Positions 27,129-36,409 of a stretch of DNA of 64,000 bases are shown here, one piece after another; within the stretch, counting starts at the first letter, position 1; every line of letters begins with the position of its first letter. A program made the position numbers and the translations under genes. The stretch is from the NCBI GenBank assembly GCA_020063565.1, contig JAICDB010000003.1, forward strand, positions 1 through 64,000, written 5' to 3'. Below the pieces are notes generated by a model, which was not told the DNA's origin, ran no database searches, and saw only the letters and a list, made by a program, of their open reading frames with translations. The stretch is from Clostridiales bacterium (lineage in GTDB: Bacteria > Bacillota > DSM-16504 > Desulfitibacterales > JAICDB01).

Positions 27129-27156
27129 AAAACACAACTTTAAGTTGTGTTTTTTT
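27129..27156 (+). terminator. Terminator after the nucleotidyltransferase gene
   Basis: AAAACACAAC with GTTGTGTTTT around a 5-base loop, followed by a T-run. Confidence 0.85.
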
Positions 27157-27201
27157 AATGTTATAATTTAGAAATCGATAATAACAGGAAGGGGTATTTC
27201 C

Positions 27202-27879
27202 ATGGGAAATAAACCGGTACTTGAGGGAATGAAAAAAGCTTTACCAATCTGCTTAGGGTATTTTCCTTTGGGACTGGCTTTTGGGGTTATTGCTCAGAAT
27301 ACTGGCCTTTCCATGGTACAGGTAGGTGTAATGTCTTTGCTTGTCTTCTCAGGTTCAGGTCAGTTTATAGCTGTGGCGCTTTTATCCTTAGGGGTAAGTT
27401 TTTGGAGTATTATCTTTACCATACTGCTGGTGAATTCTCGATATATGCTATTTAGTGCCAGTGTCAGCAGATATGTAAAGAAATTTCCGAGTCCGCTGGT
27501 GGCTTTAATAACTCAGGGAATAACAGATGAAACTTTTGTTGTTTCAACATCTTATTTTAAGGAACATCCGGTAAACAAAAAATTTTGGCTTGCACTTAAT
27601 ATAACTTCACACCTGACTTGGATCAGCAGCACGATGCTTGGTGTTGCTGTTGGGAACTTCATACCTGACATGGAGAAGCTTGGTTTAAATTTTGCACTAC
27701 CTGCCATGTTTATTGCTTTATTTTTCATGACTGCTGAAAATAAAAAAGGCCTCATCGTAGGAGCTTTAGCCGGAGTTTTGTCTGTGTTGTTTATTGTAGT
27801 GGGATTAAAAGATGCAAATGTCATTCTGGCAACCGTAATAGCTGCAACTGCAGGGGTGATGGTCAAAAATGGCTTCTAA
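27202..27879 (+). CDS. azlC: AzlC-family branched-chain amino acid exporter subunit
   Basis: A 225-residue membrane protein with about six transmembrane segments. It opens EGMKKALPICLGYFPLGLAFGVIA and continues SLLVFSGSGQFIAVALL, the AzlC signature, then NSRYMLFSASVS and TDETFVV. With AzlD it exports branched-chain amino acids or analogues. GGAAGGGG precedes the ATG. The gene overlaps azlD by 11 bases. The pair is unrelated to the flanking glucan genes. Confidence 0.93.
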   Translation: MGNKPVLEGMKKALPICLGYFPLGLAFGVIAQNTGLSMVQVGVMSLLVFSGSGQFIAVALLSLGVSFWSIIFTILLVNSRYMLFSASVSRYVKKFPSPLVALITQGITDETFVVSTSYFKEHPVNKKFWLALNITSHLTWISSTMLGVAVGNFIPDMEKLGLNFALPAMFIALFFMTAENKKGLIVGALAGVLSVLFIVVGLKDANVILATVIAATAGVMVKNGF

Positions 27880-28192
27880 CGTAATGATATTTATTATTAT
27901 ATTGGGGTTGGTAAATTTTTTGCTTCGTTTTTTACCTGCTCAAATCTTGAATAAAATTGCGCTGCCTGAAGTAGTTGAAGAGTGGTTATCATTTATTCCT
28001 GTAGCTACAATGTCTGCCATTGTTATACCTGTTCTATTAAAAACAAATAATAGTTTAATTTCCTTTTCTTGGCACAATTTAAACCTGCTCAGTGCAGTTC
28101 CGACTGTCATAGTGGCTGCTAAAACCAGGAATTTAGGATATACGCTGGCAACAGGCATGGTGACAATGGCGGTATTGCAGAATTTAGTTTAA
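27869..28192 (+). CDS. azlD: AzlD-family branched-chain amino acid exporter subunit
   Basis: A 107-residue AzlD protein with three to four transmembrane segments: FLLRFLPAQIL near the start, EEWLSFIPVATMSAIVIPVLL, and the C-terminal TRNLGYTLATGMVTMAVLQ. Small partner of AzlC. ATG overlaps the azlC end. Its stop codon is inside the bidirectional terminator shared with the convergent GH57 gene. Confidence 0.92.
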   Translation: MASNVMIFIIILGLVNFLLRFLPAQILNKIALPEVVEEWLSFIPVATMSAIVIPVLLKTNNSLISFSWHNLNLLSAVPTVIVAAKTRNLGYTLATGMVTMAVLQNLV

Positions 28193-28228
28193 CATATAGC
28201 GGCACTTTTGCAAGTGCCGCTATATGTT
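28191..28228. terminator. Bidirectional terminator containing both stop codons
   Basis: AACATATAGCGGCACTT with AAGTGCCGCTATATGTT, a perfect 17-bp stem around TTGC. The azlD stop (28190-28192) and the GH57 stop (28227-28229 on the minus strand) lie at its two feet. Confidence 0.85.
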
Positions 28229-29816
28229 AAATACCCGCATAGACTTTATAGTCAACTGAGGGAAAGATATTATCCCTTTCCTCTACTTCTTCAAGCCAGT
28301 CTTGATCTATTTCACCTTTCCTTAAACTTTGGATGAGCTTGTCAAACCTTTCGAGATGCTCATTTGTCCTTCTAACTGCATAATCAACCATTGTACCTGT
28401 TTTCATGATGAATGCCCAGTCAGAGCTTTGGGCAAGTAACAATTCCCTTGCTGCCTGATTTAAAATTCTATGGTGCCAGTAGTCATTAGAACGATTAGCA
28501 GCCCTAGCAGCATTAATCATACTTTTGGCTGCCCTATGCAAGTGACGGTATATCCAGTCATTGGAATCATCAAGCCAAACATCACTGTAGCCTTCATGTC
28601 CCCAGCTTGAAGCACAGGGTGTTGCAGGTTGAATATGGGAGTGCCTTTCCAGGTATTGGGATGGGGCGATTGTTTCTATTTCATTTTGATCAAAATGTAT
28701 TTTTTTCATCAGAAATTCAAGCCACTGTGGTCCCTCAAACCACCAGTGTCCAAAAAGTTCCGCATCATATGGGCAAACTATTATTGGCGGCCTGTCCATA
28801 AATTGAGAAAAGTACTCCACTTGCTTTTGCCTGTTAAACATGAAATTACCAGCATGAATTGCAGCCTTTTCCCGCGCCCATTCCGGTTTGTATACTTCTT
28901 TATAATCGGTTTTTCCCGTAATCCTGTGATATTTAAAGCCCGTATTGATTCTAATGCCATCAGGGTGAATATAATCCTTTATATAGTCATAATCCAGATC
29001 ATAGCCTATGTCCCTGTAGTACTCACGGTAATCAAAATCGCCAGGATAGCCTTCCTGGGCACTCCAGACCTGTTTGGAAGATTCTATGTCCCTGGCAAAT
29101 GCTGCAACTCCCGAAGGACAGCGAAGAGGAGCCAGTGTAGCATATTTTGGACGCGGTTTTGCATATAACAGGCCATGGCTTTCAACAAAAAAGTACTGGA
29201 TGCCGTTGTTTCTAAGAATTTCGTCAACGCCTGGAAAGTACCCGCATTCCGGCAGCCACATTCCCGGAGGCTGAAAACCAAAGGTTTCTTTAAAATAGTC
29301 TACAGCCACTTTTACCTGTGCCTCTACAGACTCCCTGTGAATGGATAATAAGGGCAGATAACCATGGGTTCCTGCGCAGGTGATTAACTCCACATGCCCT
29401 GATTCTTGAAGCTCCTTGAAAGCTTGCAATAAATTATTGTGGTATTGAACATGAAAAATCAGGTAGGCCTGGTGTAGCAAATTTTGATACATTTTAGCCA
29501 CTACCTGAAATTCGGGCAAGCTCTCTGTTCTTTTGACCTCTTTTTTTGACAGCTCAATCATTTTTTCCAGGTGTTTGAGGTATCTTTTTTGTAACAGTGG
29601 GTTTGACAACATTGCCATTAACGGTGGGCTTAGCGATATGGTGATTTTGAAATCTACATTTTCTTTTTTTAAATTATTGCAAACCTTAATTATAGGAATA
29701 TAGCATTCCGTTATTGCTTCATGCAGCCATCTTTCTTCCAGTAAATTGGGGTCTTCCGGATGATGGATGTACGGGAGATGGGCATGAAGCACCAAACTTA
29801 AATAACCCTTTGCCAC
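28227..29816 (-). CDS. GH57 1,4-alpha-glucan branching enzyme (DUF1957 type)
   Basis: A 529-residue GH57 protein with the DUF1957 C-terminal domain that marks branching enzymes. Motifs in order: LHAHLPYI (residues 10-17), GTHGYLP, GMWLPECGY with nucleophile Glu190, and VCPYDAELFGHWWFEGP with acid/base Asp351. It then has the helical C-terminal part with SWGHEGYSDVWL and DWAFIMKTG. It forms alpha-1,6 branches in glycogen-like polymer in the cytosol. ATG start after AAAGGAGGATTTTTCG. It is followed upstream by the DUF4912 gene in the same direction, consistent with one transcript of two genes. Confidence 0.92.
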   Translation of the reverse strand: MAKGYLSLVLHAHLPYIHHPEDPNLLEERWLHEAITECYIPIIKVCNNLKKENVDFKITISLSPPLMAMLSNPLLQKRYLKHLEKMIELSKKEVKRTESLPEFQVVAKMYQNLLHQAYLIFHVQYHNNLLQAFKELQESGHVELITCAGTHGYLPLLSIHRESVEAQVKVAVDYFKETFGFQPPGMWLPECGYFPGVDEILRNNGIQYFFVESHGLLYAKPRPKYATLAPLRCPSGVAAFARDIESSKQVWSAQEGYPGDFDYREYYRDIGYDLDYDYIKDYIHPDGIRINTGFKYHRITGKTDYKEVYKPEWAREKAAIHAGNFMFNRQKQVEYFSQFMDRPPIIVCPYDAELFGHWWFEGPQWLEFLMKKIHFDQNEIETIAPSQYLERHSHIQPATPCASSWGHEGYSDVWLDDSNDWIYRHLHRAAKSMINAARAANRSNDYWHHRILNQAARELLLAQSSDWAFIMKTGTMVDYAVRRTNEHLERFDKLIQSLRKGEIDQDWLEEVEERDNIFPSVDYKVYAGI

Positions 29817-29847
29817 GAAAAATCCTCCTTTACTTTTACGTTAATTT

Positions 29848-30519
29848 TCATTTATCCATAAATTCTTGTGAGCTTATGCCTGCTGTATAATCTTTACACA
29901 CCTTCCAGCACTCATTAATTGGTAACCAGTCTTTATCTATAATAGTAGATATATCTGCTGCTGCTGTTTGTACTTTATTGGAAACTGCAAGCTCTACAAA
30001 CTTGCCACAGGGGAATCTGCGACCTAAAATAACCGTGTAGTAACTATCTGGGTTAACCTGTAAATACCAATTATTGGCATAATCATTAATTAAAATTTCA
30101 TGCATGCTATCTTCGGTATGATTATAAACTTGTAAAAGGGCTTGGGAAATATTCCAGGAGTTATTTCCGTATTGAGCTTCAAAATCCTTGACGGTTTTTT
30201 CAAAGATGTTCCAGTAGGCAAAAATCCATTGCGGGTTTTTAGGAAGCAGCACAATCTCAGTTTGGTCTTCAGTTGAAAAATCAAGTGGCGGAAATGTAAC
30301 CTTTTTCACGCTTTCACCTCCAAGTTCCGTTGCTTTCGCAAATTCCATATCTGCTCTAAAGGGAGAAGTTCTGTTAATTACGTCGCTCGCTTGCTCGCGA
30401 GTTATCTTTTCTGTATTCCTTGGCAATCTTTTTCTCGCAGGTGAAATCCTAATCTTGTAAGCAATATAACCTGCTACGAGTATCAGAATGACTACTACTG
30501 CCGTTAAAATGGAAAACAT
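29848..30519 (-). CDS. Membrane-anchored DUF4912 protein
   Basis: 223 residues. An N-terminal transmembrane helix (residues about 3-23) is followed by a basic stretch RISPARKRLPRN and a soluble domain with the DUF4912 features: EIVLLPKNPQWIFAYWNI, a glycan-binding-like beta segment with aromatic residues, then NWYLQVNPDSYYTVILGRR. The domain recurs next to GH57 genes in several phyla, which suggests a role in glucan handling. Its biochemical function is not established. It lies 31 bases upstream of the branching enzyme gene and shares its transcript. Confidence 0.75.
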   Translation of the reverse strand: MFSILTAVVVILILVAGYIAYKIRISPARKRLPRNTEKITREQASDVINRTSPFRADMEFAKATELGGESVKKVTFPPLDFSTEDQTEIVLLPKNPQWIFAYWNIFEKTVKDFEAQYGNNSWNISQALLQVYNHTEDSMHEILINDYANNWYLQVNPDSYYTVILGRRFPCGKFVELAVSNKVQTAAADISTIIDKDWLPINECWKVCKDYTAGISSQEFMDK

Positions 30520-30766
30520 GTTATAAGACGCCCCTTTTCCTTATATTTTATTAGCTATAATATAAAAGCTATAAATTATTATGTCCCACATAAAAAAAGT
30601 TTATTGACGGGAGCGTGAAACATAATTTGTTAAATTTAAATTTTGAAAAGGGGCTCAAAACATGTATTAATTTAGGTATGTTTAGGAAAAAACTAAGGTA
30701 AAACAGAAAAGGCACATAAAAAGGATTAGCAAAAATTTTAAAAAAAATACCCCGGGAGGAAAATTT

Positions 30767-32827
30767 ATGGCAAAAAAGTTATATGTCAGTTTTTTATGGC
30801 ATATGCACCAACCTTATTATAGAAAATCAAAAAACGGAACAACTTTAATGCCCTGGGTACGTTTACATGGAATTAAAGGTTATTATGACATGCCCAAACT
30901 CATAGAAAACCTTTCGGGAATAAAGGTTAATTTTAATATTGTTCCTTCCTTACTTGAACAAATCACAGAGTATACTAACGGAAAAACAGATGACTATTTG
31001 AGATTGAGCCGAATTGCAGCAGAGGATCTCACTAAAAGACAGCAGGAATTTATTATTAACAACTTCTTCCAGGCGTATCCTGAAACAATGATCAATCCCT
31101 ATCCAAGATACAGGAAATTAAGCGACAAAAATCCGCAGGAATTCACAACTCAAGATCTACTGGATTTACAGGTATGGTTTAACCTTACCTGGTTCGGACA
31201 GTGGTTGAAAGACAATCATCCCTTTATTCAGGAAATGCTTAAGAAAGGGCGAAATTTTACTGAGTATGAAAAACAGCAAATTTTGGATTTACAGATAAAT
31301 GTTCTGGGAGAAGTTAAGGAATTATATAGAGCATTACAACAGAATAAGAAAATTGAGATTTCAACAACTCCCTTTTATCATCCTATCCTACCGCTTTTAA
31401 TAAATTCGGATATTGCAAGGAAATGTATGAGTGATGCGGCATTGCCTGTTCCGGCATTTAAATATGAAGAGGACGCCCGCTGGCATGTGGCAGAAGCAAT
31501 AAATTATCACTATCAAACATTTAATAAAAAACCTCGAGGAGTATGGCCGGCTGAAGGCGCAGTAAGTGACGCGGCCCTAAAGTTACTAATTGAAAATAAT
31601 CTAAAATGGACTGCCAGTGATGAAGATATCCTGCGGCATAGTTTAAAGGAATGGGATGAAGATAGCCTTTATCAGCCCTATTTATATAAATCAGATGACG
31701 GGGAAATTGCTTTAGTCTTTAGAAATCATGGCTTATCTGATTTGATTGGATTTGTATATCAGAACTGGAAAACAGAAGATGCTGTTGGAGACTTTATTAA
31801 TCACTTAAAAAATATCAAAAATATAATTAAGAATGATGTTGGATTGGTATCAATTATTATGGATGGTGAAAACGCCTGGGAGTATTACCTGCGTAATGGT
31901 TGGGACTTTTTAAGGTTACTGTATGAGTCCATTGTTAAGGATGATGAGCTACAGTTAACAACCATAAATGATTACCTGGAAGAATATCCGCCTCAAAAAA
32001 AATTGACTTCTATTTACCCCGGTTCATGGATTTATGCAAATTACAGTACCTGGATAGGAGACCCCATTAAAAATAAAGCCTGGAAACAGCTTTTAAAGGT
32101 AAGGGAAATGACAGGGGAAAAGAAATGTGAAATACCCAGAAATATGTATATTGCACAGGGAAGTGACTGGTTCTGGTGGTATGGTGAACCGCATACCTCT
32201 GTTAATGATCCGCTATTTGATGAACTTTTCAGAAGTAATTTAATAGAAACATGTGAAGAAATTGGCGTAAATCCACCTTGTGAACTCAATAATTCACTTT
32301 ATGAAGAAGAAAAGAGTGAAGCGGAACCCTCGGGAATCATAAATCCGGAAATAAACGGTAAAGAGGATGATTATCACGAATGGTTGCAGGGGGTGAGCTT
32401 TAAGACAGTTAAAGGCTACGGTGCAATGCACCGGGTAAGTAAGATTATAACTAATTTTACCTATGGCTTTGATAGCAATAACCTCTATCTGAGATGGGAT
32501 TATTCTGGTAAGGAAAAACTTGAGAATTTAAAGCTGCAAGTATTATTTAATGTGGGTGGTAGTAATAAAACCTTAGAAATTGATTTTGGCACAGGTGAGG
32601 GGCATTTAAGTGATCAAACTGGCAAAAAATATCCCCTCCGGCAAAGTAAGCAGTGGGAACTGGCAGAAATACTTGAAATTATGGTGCCGCTGGAGTACTT
32701 GGATGATAACAGGTTTACAACTCCTTTAGAACTGAGATGGATGATAACAGGTAAAGAGGGAACTTTGGAAGAATGGCCTTACAATAAATATTTAAAATTA
32801 CAGAAGCCCAGGGAATTGTTTAATTAA
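30767..32827 (+). CDS. GH57 glycoside hydrolase (amylase/pullulanase or glucanotransferase type)
   Basis: A 686-residue cytosolic enzyme without signal peptide. GH57 motifs: LWHMHQPYY at residues 10-18, PFYHPILPLL, GVWPAEGAVSD with nucleophile Glu263, and IMDGENAWEYY with Asp366. The remaining C-terminal third (from about residue 530) is a beta-sandwich-like domain. This layout matches the DUF3536-free GH57 enzymes annotated as alpha-amylase, amylopullulanase or 4-alpha-glucanotransferase; the exact reaction is not decided by sequence. GGGAGG precedes the ATG. It lies divergent from the branching enzyme and DUF4912 genes, and probably degrades or remodels the stored glucan. Confidence 0.9.
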   Translation: MAKKLYVSFLWHMHQPYYRKSKNGTTLMPWVRLHGIKGYYDMPKLIENLSGIKVNFNIVPSLLEQITEYTNGKTDDYLRLSRIAAEDLTKRQQEFIINNFFQAYPETMINPYPRYRKLSDKNPQEFTTQDLLDLQVWFNLTWFGQWLKDNHPFIQEMLKKGRNFTEYEKQQILDLQINVLGEVKELYRALQQNKKIEISTTPFYHPILPLLINSDIARKCMSDAALPVPAFKYEEDARWHVAEAINYHYQTFNKKPRGVWPAEGAVSDAALKLLIENNLKWTASDEDILRHSLKEWDEDSLYQPYLYKSDDGEIALVFRNHGLSDLIGFVYQNWKTEDAVGDFINHLKNIKNIIKNDVGLVSIIMDGENAWEYYLRNGWDFLRLLYESIVKDDELQLTTINDYLEEYPPQKKLTSIYPGSWIYANYSTWIGDPIKNKAWKQLLKVREMTGEKKCEIPRNMYIAQGSDWFWWYGEPHTSVNDPLFDELFRSNLIETCEEIGVNPPCELNNSLYEEEKSEAEPSGIINPEINGKEDDYHEWLQGVSFKTVKGYGAMHRVSKIITNFTYGFDSNNLYLRWDYSGKEKLENLKLQVLFNVGGSNKTLEIDFGTGEGHLSDQTGKKYPLRQSKQWELAEILEIMVPLEYLDDNRFTTPLELRWMITGKEGTLEEWPYNKYLKLQKPRELFN

Positions 32828-32946
32828 GTAAGTTTTTTAATAAAGTAAACATCTTTTCATGGCTTTCCAAATAATATATACTAAAATACGGATTATTACA
32901 TTAATGATGAGTGTTAACATCCTCTAATAGAAAGGCGTTGGAAAAC

Positions 32947-33636
32947 TTGAAAAGATACTTTCCACCCTGGGGTATTATAGACATTGTTATTGTACTGGGA
33001 ACCATATTTTTAATTACCAATTTCTTCTCCTGGTTAATGGGAGGTTTTATTACAACTCTGGTTCCTGTGCAAAGACTTTTGCTAAGTACAATGCTTCAGA
33101 CAGGAAGTATTGTTCTGGTTATAGTCTACTTTATAATATTTAGAAAAGCCAAATTGAGTGATATTGGAATTAAAAAGGGAAAATCAATTCTAAAGGTAGG
33201 TATTTTAGGGGGGGGATTTCTTTTTGGTACCGTCTTGGGTGTAGGTATAATTATGGAATTGTTACTACCTATAACCCCAAAACTTCAGCCCTTTGCTCAA
33301 ATAGTTCTGGAAACAGAAAATTTCCGGGAATTTTTGCTTTTACTATTTATAGGTTCTGTTCTGGCCCCTTTAGGGGAAGAGTTATATTTCAGGGGGTTAG
33401 TTTACCCTGTTTTTAAAAACAGATGGGGGCTTAAAAAAGGAATGCTTTTTACAGGTGTCTTTTTTGCGCTCTTACACTTTGATGTAATAAGGTTTGTACC
33501 ACTTGCAATTGGAGGTGCAGGCCTGGCCTATTTGTATGAGAAAACGGGTTCCATCTTAACCCCCATGCTTGCTCATGGTATATGGAATGGGATAATGATG
33601 TTCTTACTTTACTTTATACCATGGATTACCCATTAA
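32947..33636 (+). CDS. CPBP-family (Abi/CAAX-type) intramembrane metalloprotease
   Basis: About 229 residues from TTG 32947, which follows AAAGGCG at good spacing. An upstream GTG at 32911 has no ribosome site. Seven to eight transmembrane segments and the three CPBP motifs: LGEELYFRG (EExxxR), FALLHFD (FxxxH) and LAHGIWNG (HxxxN). The family includes prenyl-protein proteases and bacteriocin immunity proteins; no specific substrate is indicated here. Monocistronic, ending in a terminator that lies inside the 3' end of the convergent gene. Confidence 0.87.
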   Translation: MKRYFPPWGIIDIVIVLGTIFLITNFFSWLMGGFITTLVPVQRLLLSTMLQTGSIVLVIVYFIIFRKAKLSDIGIKKGKSILKVGILGGGFLFGTVLGVGIIMELLLPITPKLQPFAQIVLETENFREFLLLLFIGSVLAPLGEELYFRGLVYPVFKNRWGLKKGMLFTGVFFALLHFDVIRFVPLAIGGAGLAYLYEKTGSILTPMLAHGIWNGIMMFLLYFIPWITH

Positions 33637-33652
33637 CTTGATAAAATCCCGT

Positions 33653-34765
33653 TTACTTGATGTTTATTTCCTCGTTACAAACCAGAAAGCTTGCAATGCT
33701 TTCTGGTTTTTCTATTTTATTTGAGTATTTGCGAACAGGCTCAAGAGAAAAATTACTACCTACTTTTGCCAGATAAGGCAGCTGGGTTTTGCAGTCCAAA
33801 ATATTTAAATTGTTGTTGGAATGTTTATAAGTAATATTTTGGTTTATAAAGCAATGGGGATCTTGATTAGGGACATAATAATGTTCCTTTTTATGCAACG
33901 TAAAATCATATTGGATAGGGTATTTTTCTCCTATAGGAAAAATTAATAATGAAGCATTTACTTCATCAGTTAGTGCTTGCCAGTTTAAATAGCCCAGAGG
34001 GACATTGATATTACGCTCTACAGGCGCTGGCTTTTTGGTTATGGGATCGGGCGGAAAGCGCATAACAAGGTTTCCAAAGCCTATGAAGAAACATTCCTTT
34101 TTATTGTAAACAGTAAAGTAATACCCGAAGTCATCGAAGGAAAGTTCTTCTTTGAGGATGACAACCCCCTTATCTGTATATTCCTTGTCTTCGCAGTCTT
34201 TTTTTTCCCTTTCTATGGTAACTGTTAATCTAGCCTGTTTTAAAAGTGACTTTACAGACACATTAACATAACTTGACAGGAAAGACACACTTCTAAGCTG
34301 TACAGGGGGAGGGATAATAGAATTTAGCATTATATTATCCAGCGGGTTTATGGCATTGATCAGCAATTTTCGGAAAAAAATTAAAATAGAGATACCGGTT
34401 AATACAGGGAGTAATAATAGCAAGTGAATGCTTTTATAGGGCGGATTAAATAAAAATATACTTCCAAGCAGCCAAAATGTTGACACAACTATTATTGTAA
34501 GGTCAATATATCTTGTTATTGTCTTACTTGGATTATCCGGTAAAATATAATGCATCTGGTAACGGTTTATTAGCTGGTATATTTTTGATGTTAAATTGAT
34601 ATCATCAAGATATGATTGATCAACTAAGTCTTCCAAAATTTCCTGTAACCTTTCTACCCTTCTTTGGATTATCAGAGATATAAAGATACCTAAAGACCCA
34701 AGGAGTCCTAAAAGACCACTTGATACTGATAGTAAGAGAAAAAAATAAGAACTTTTATTCAGCAT
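33653..34765 (-). CDS. Membrane protein of unknown function
   Basis: A 370-residue protein that I do not recognise. Three transmembrane segments are visible: residues about 9-33, 88-106 and 114-131. A conserved-looking coiled region (RRVERLQEILEDLVDQ) follows the first helix. The remaining 220 residues are soluble and polar with MRFPPDPITKKPAPVERN and LGYLNWQALTDEV stretches, which may form a beta-rich domain. The second gene (34783) lies 17 bases upstream in the same direction, so the two form a small operon. The last 60 bases of the coding region overlap the terminator of the convergent CPBP gene. Confidence 0.7.
   Translation of the reverse strand: MLNKSSYFFLLLSVSSGLLGLLGSLGIFISLIIQRRVERLQEILEDLVDQSYLDDINLTSKIYQLINRYQMHYILPDNPSKTITRYIDLTIIVVSTFWLLGSIFLFNPPYKSIHLLLLLPVLTGISILIFFRKLLINAINPLDNIMLNSIIPPPVQLRSVSFLSSYVNVSVKSLLKQARLTVTIEREKKDCEDKEYTDKGVVILKEELSFDDFGYYFTVYNKKECFFIGFGNLVMRFPPDPITKKPAPVERNINVPLGYLNWQALTDEVNASLLIFPIGEKYPIQYDFTLHKKEHYYVPNQDPHCFINQNITYKHSNNNLNILDCKTQLPYLAKVGSNFSLEPVRKYSNKIEKPESIASFLVCNEEINIK
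33680..33711 (+). terminator. Terminator of the CPBP gene within the convergent coding end
   Basis: AACCAGAAAGC with GCTTTCTGGTT around a 7-base loop, followed by a T-run on the plus strand. It lies inside the last codons of the gene on the other strand. Confidence 0.8.
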
Positions 34766-34782
34766 TTATAAGACCTCCCCAA

Positions 34783-35400
34783 CTACGTTTCCAAGTTGTG
34801 ACGGTGATTTTTGGCTTCCCCTGCCAGATCTTCAAATCCCTTTTCAGATGCGCTTATTTCAAACATAACTAAAAAGTGCTGCAGTATATCAGTCCTTAAG
34901 CCTTCTTTAGCGGCTGTTTTCCCCATATCCGCAATGTATTCTAAAAATATTTTACATGCAGAGGTATAAGATTTTTCTAGAAGATAAGTTGCTACTGTTT
35001 GAACAGAGCGGCAAATATATAACCAGAGGAAGTTTGAATAAGGAAAAGATTGTAATAATGAAAATCTAAAAATCAATTTAATCCTTTCAATGAATTCATG
35101 GGTTACTGTTTCCTGGTTGTCATCAGATATTATTTTTAAATATGTCTTTAATATTTCATTTACTCCTAATTTAACCTTGTCCAAATTGCGCTCATTTAGC
35201 GCAACTACTATCAATTGATAAGCTTCTGCAAGTGGATTATAGGGAAAACTATTATCTGTGTGGAGTAATTCCTCTGTTATTACTTTAGATTTACCAAGAT
35301 CAAGATATCCGTTTTCAGCAATGGGTGCTTTTACAGAATTGAGATGGTATCTTAACTTTTCTACGAATAATTGCAACTTATTTTGAGGAGCGTTATCCAT
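34783..35400 (-). CDS. Soluble protein of unknown function
   Basis: A 205-residue, largely alpha-helical protein with no signal peptide or membrane segment and no motif that I recognise. Helices such as NPLAEAYQLIVVALNERN and NFLWLYICRSVQTVATYLL suggest a repeat-like helical bundle. First gene of a two-gene transcript with the membrane protein at 33653. GAGAG lies before the ATG. It is probably a cytosolic partner of the membrane protein, but this is inference from adjacency only. Confidence 0.65.
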   Translation of the reverse strand: MDNAPQNKLQLFVEKLRYHLNSVKAPIAENGYLDLGKSKVITEELLHTDNSFPYNPLAEAYQLIVVALNERNLDKVKLGVNEILKTYLKIISDDNQETVTHEFIERIKLIFRFSLLQSFPYSNFLWLYICRSVQTVATYLLEKSYTSACKIFLEYIADMGKTAAKEGLRTDILQHFLVMFEISASEKGFEDLAGEAKNHRHNLET

Positions 35401-35497
35401 GTCTATCTCTCCTATATGTTATAATTAAATAATGGTATGCAAATAAATAGTATTCCCAAAGAAATGTTGGAATACTAAAAACAGTGGAGGTCATGAA

Positions 35498-35944
35498 TTG
35501 AAAATTTTGGTTGATGCGGATGCTTGTCCAAAAAATGTTTTAAATATAATTATCGAATTGCAAGATGAATATCTATTTAAACTTGTAACAGTGTCCTCTT
35601 TTAAACATAATATATCACTACCCGAGCACGTAATGGTGGACGACGAACCTCAGGCAGCTGACATGGCAATAGTAAATCGCACCACTAAAGGGGATATTGT
35701 AGTTACAGGAGACTGGGGACTTGCCTCACTTGTTTTAGGAAAAGGTGCAAGTGCCATATCACCTTCCGGGTATATCTACAAGCAAGGAAAAATAGAGTTT
35801 ATGCTGGAGGAAAGACACATAAAGGCTAAAATCCGTAGAGGCGGAGGACGTACCAGGGGCCCTGCTGCCAGATCCGCAAATGATGATGAAAACTTTAAAA
35901 GATCTTTGATTAAGCTCATGGAAAAGTATAAAGATAAAATTTAA
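35498..35944 (+). CDS. YaiI/YqxD (DUF188) family protein
   Basis: A 148-residue DUF188 protein with the signatures ILVDADACPK, VDDEPQAADMAI, VVTGDWGLASL and a basic GGGRTRGP loop. The fold resembles PIN-domain nucleases; the biochemical role is not established. TTG start with GGAGG 8 bases upstream. Confidence 0.92.
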   Translation: MKILVDADACPKNVLNIIIELQDEYLFKLVTVSSFKHNISLPEHVMVDDEPQAADMAIVNRTTKGDIVVTGDWGLASLVLGKGASAISPSGYIYKQGKIEFMLEERHIKAKIRRGGGRTRGPAARSANDDENFKRSLIKLMEKYKDKI

Positions 35945-36031
35945 GGAAGGATTTTTAGTATTTGTCTAGAAGTAGTCAAGGCATGCCTTAAAGAGGATGT
36001 AAACTTTTTTAAAAAGTCGGAGGTGCTATTT

Positions 36032-36355
36032 TTGAGTGTAGAAGAGAAGGCAAAAGAGTTAGCGCAAGCTATTAAGGAAAGCCCTGAATATCAAGAATTA
36101 ACTTCTGCCCAGACAAGAATTACCCTTGATCCCAGGGCACAAGAAATTGTAAAGCAAATTCAAGAAGAAAGACAAAATCTTATGCAAGCGCAAATGAGTG
36201 GTCAGCAAATTACCCAAGGTATGACTCAAAAATTAGTAGCTTTACAAAAGCAGGCTGAAAACAATACTACCCTTAATAAGCTTTTTAAAGCTCAGGAAGA
36301 GTTTAACAAAGTAATGGAAAGTGTAAATAAAACTTTGACAGAAGAGTTGTATTAA
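36032..36355 (+). CDS. YlbF/YmcA-family protein
   Basis: About 107 residues from TTG 36032, behind GGAGG at 36019-36023. It is mostly helical with the family pattern EEKAKELAQAIKESPEYQEL and LFKAQEEFNKVMESVNKTL. YlbF-group proteins in Bacillus subtilis act with RNase Y and influence sporulation and biofilm development. Alone here; it terminates in a perfect bidirectional hairpin. Confidence 0.88.
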   Translation: MSVEEKAKELAQAIKESPEYQELTSAQTRITLDPRAQEIVKQIQEERQNLMQAQMSGQQITQGMTQKLVALQKQAENNTTLNKLFKAQEEFNKVMESVNKTLTEELY

Positions 36356-36370
36356 ACTTTAAGGATGCTA

Positions 36371-36409
36371 AAAACCCCTCTTTTGAATTAAAATCAAAAG
36401 AGGGGTTTT
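36371..36409. terminator. Bidirectional terminator between convergent genes
   Basis: AAAACCCCTCTTTTGA with TCAAAAGAGGGGTTTT, a perfect 16-bp stem with a 7-base loop. The stop codon of the minus-strand gene (36394-36396) is part of the stem. Confidence 0.92.

Noticed and set aside
28629-29168. 179-codon plus-strand frame
   Set aside because: Antisense to the GH57 branching enzyme with intact catalytic motifs.
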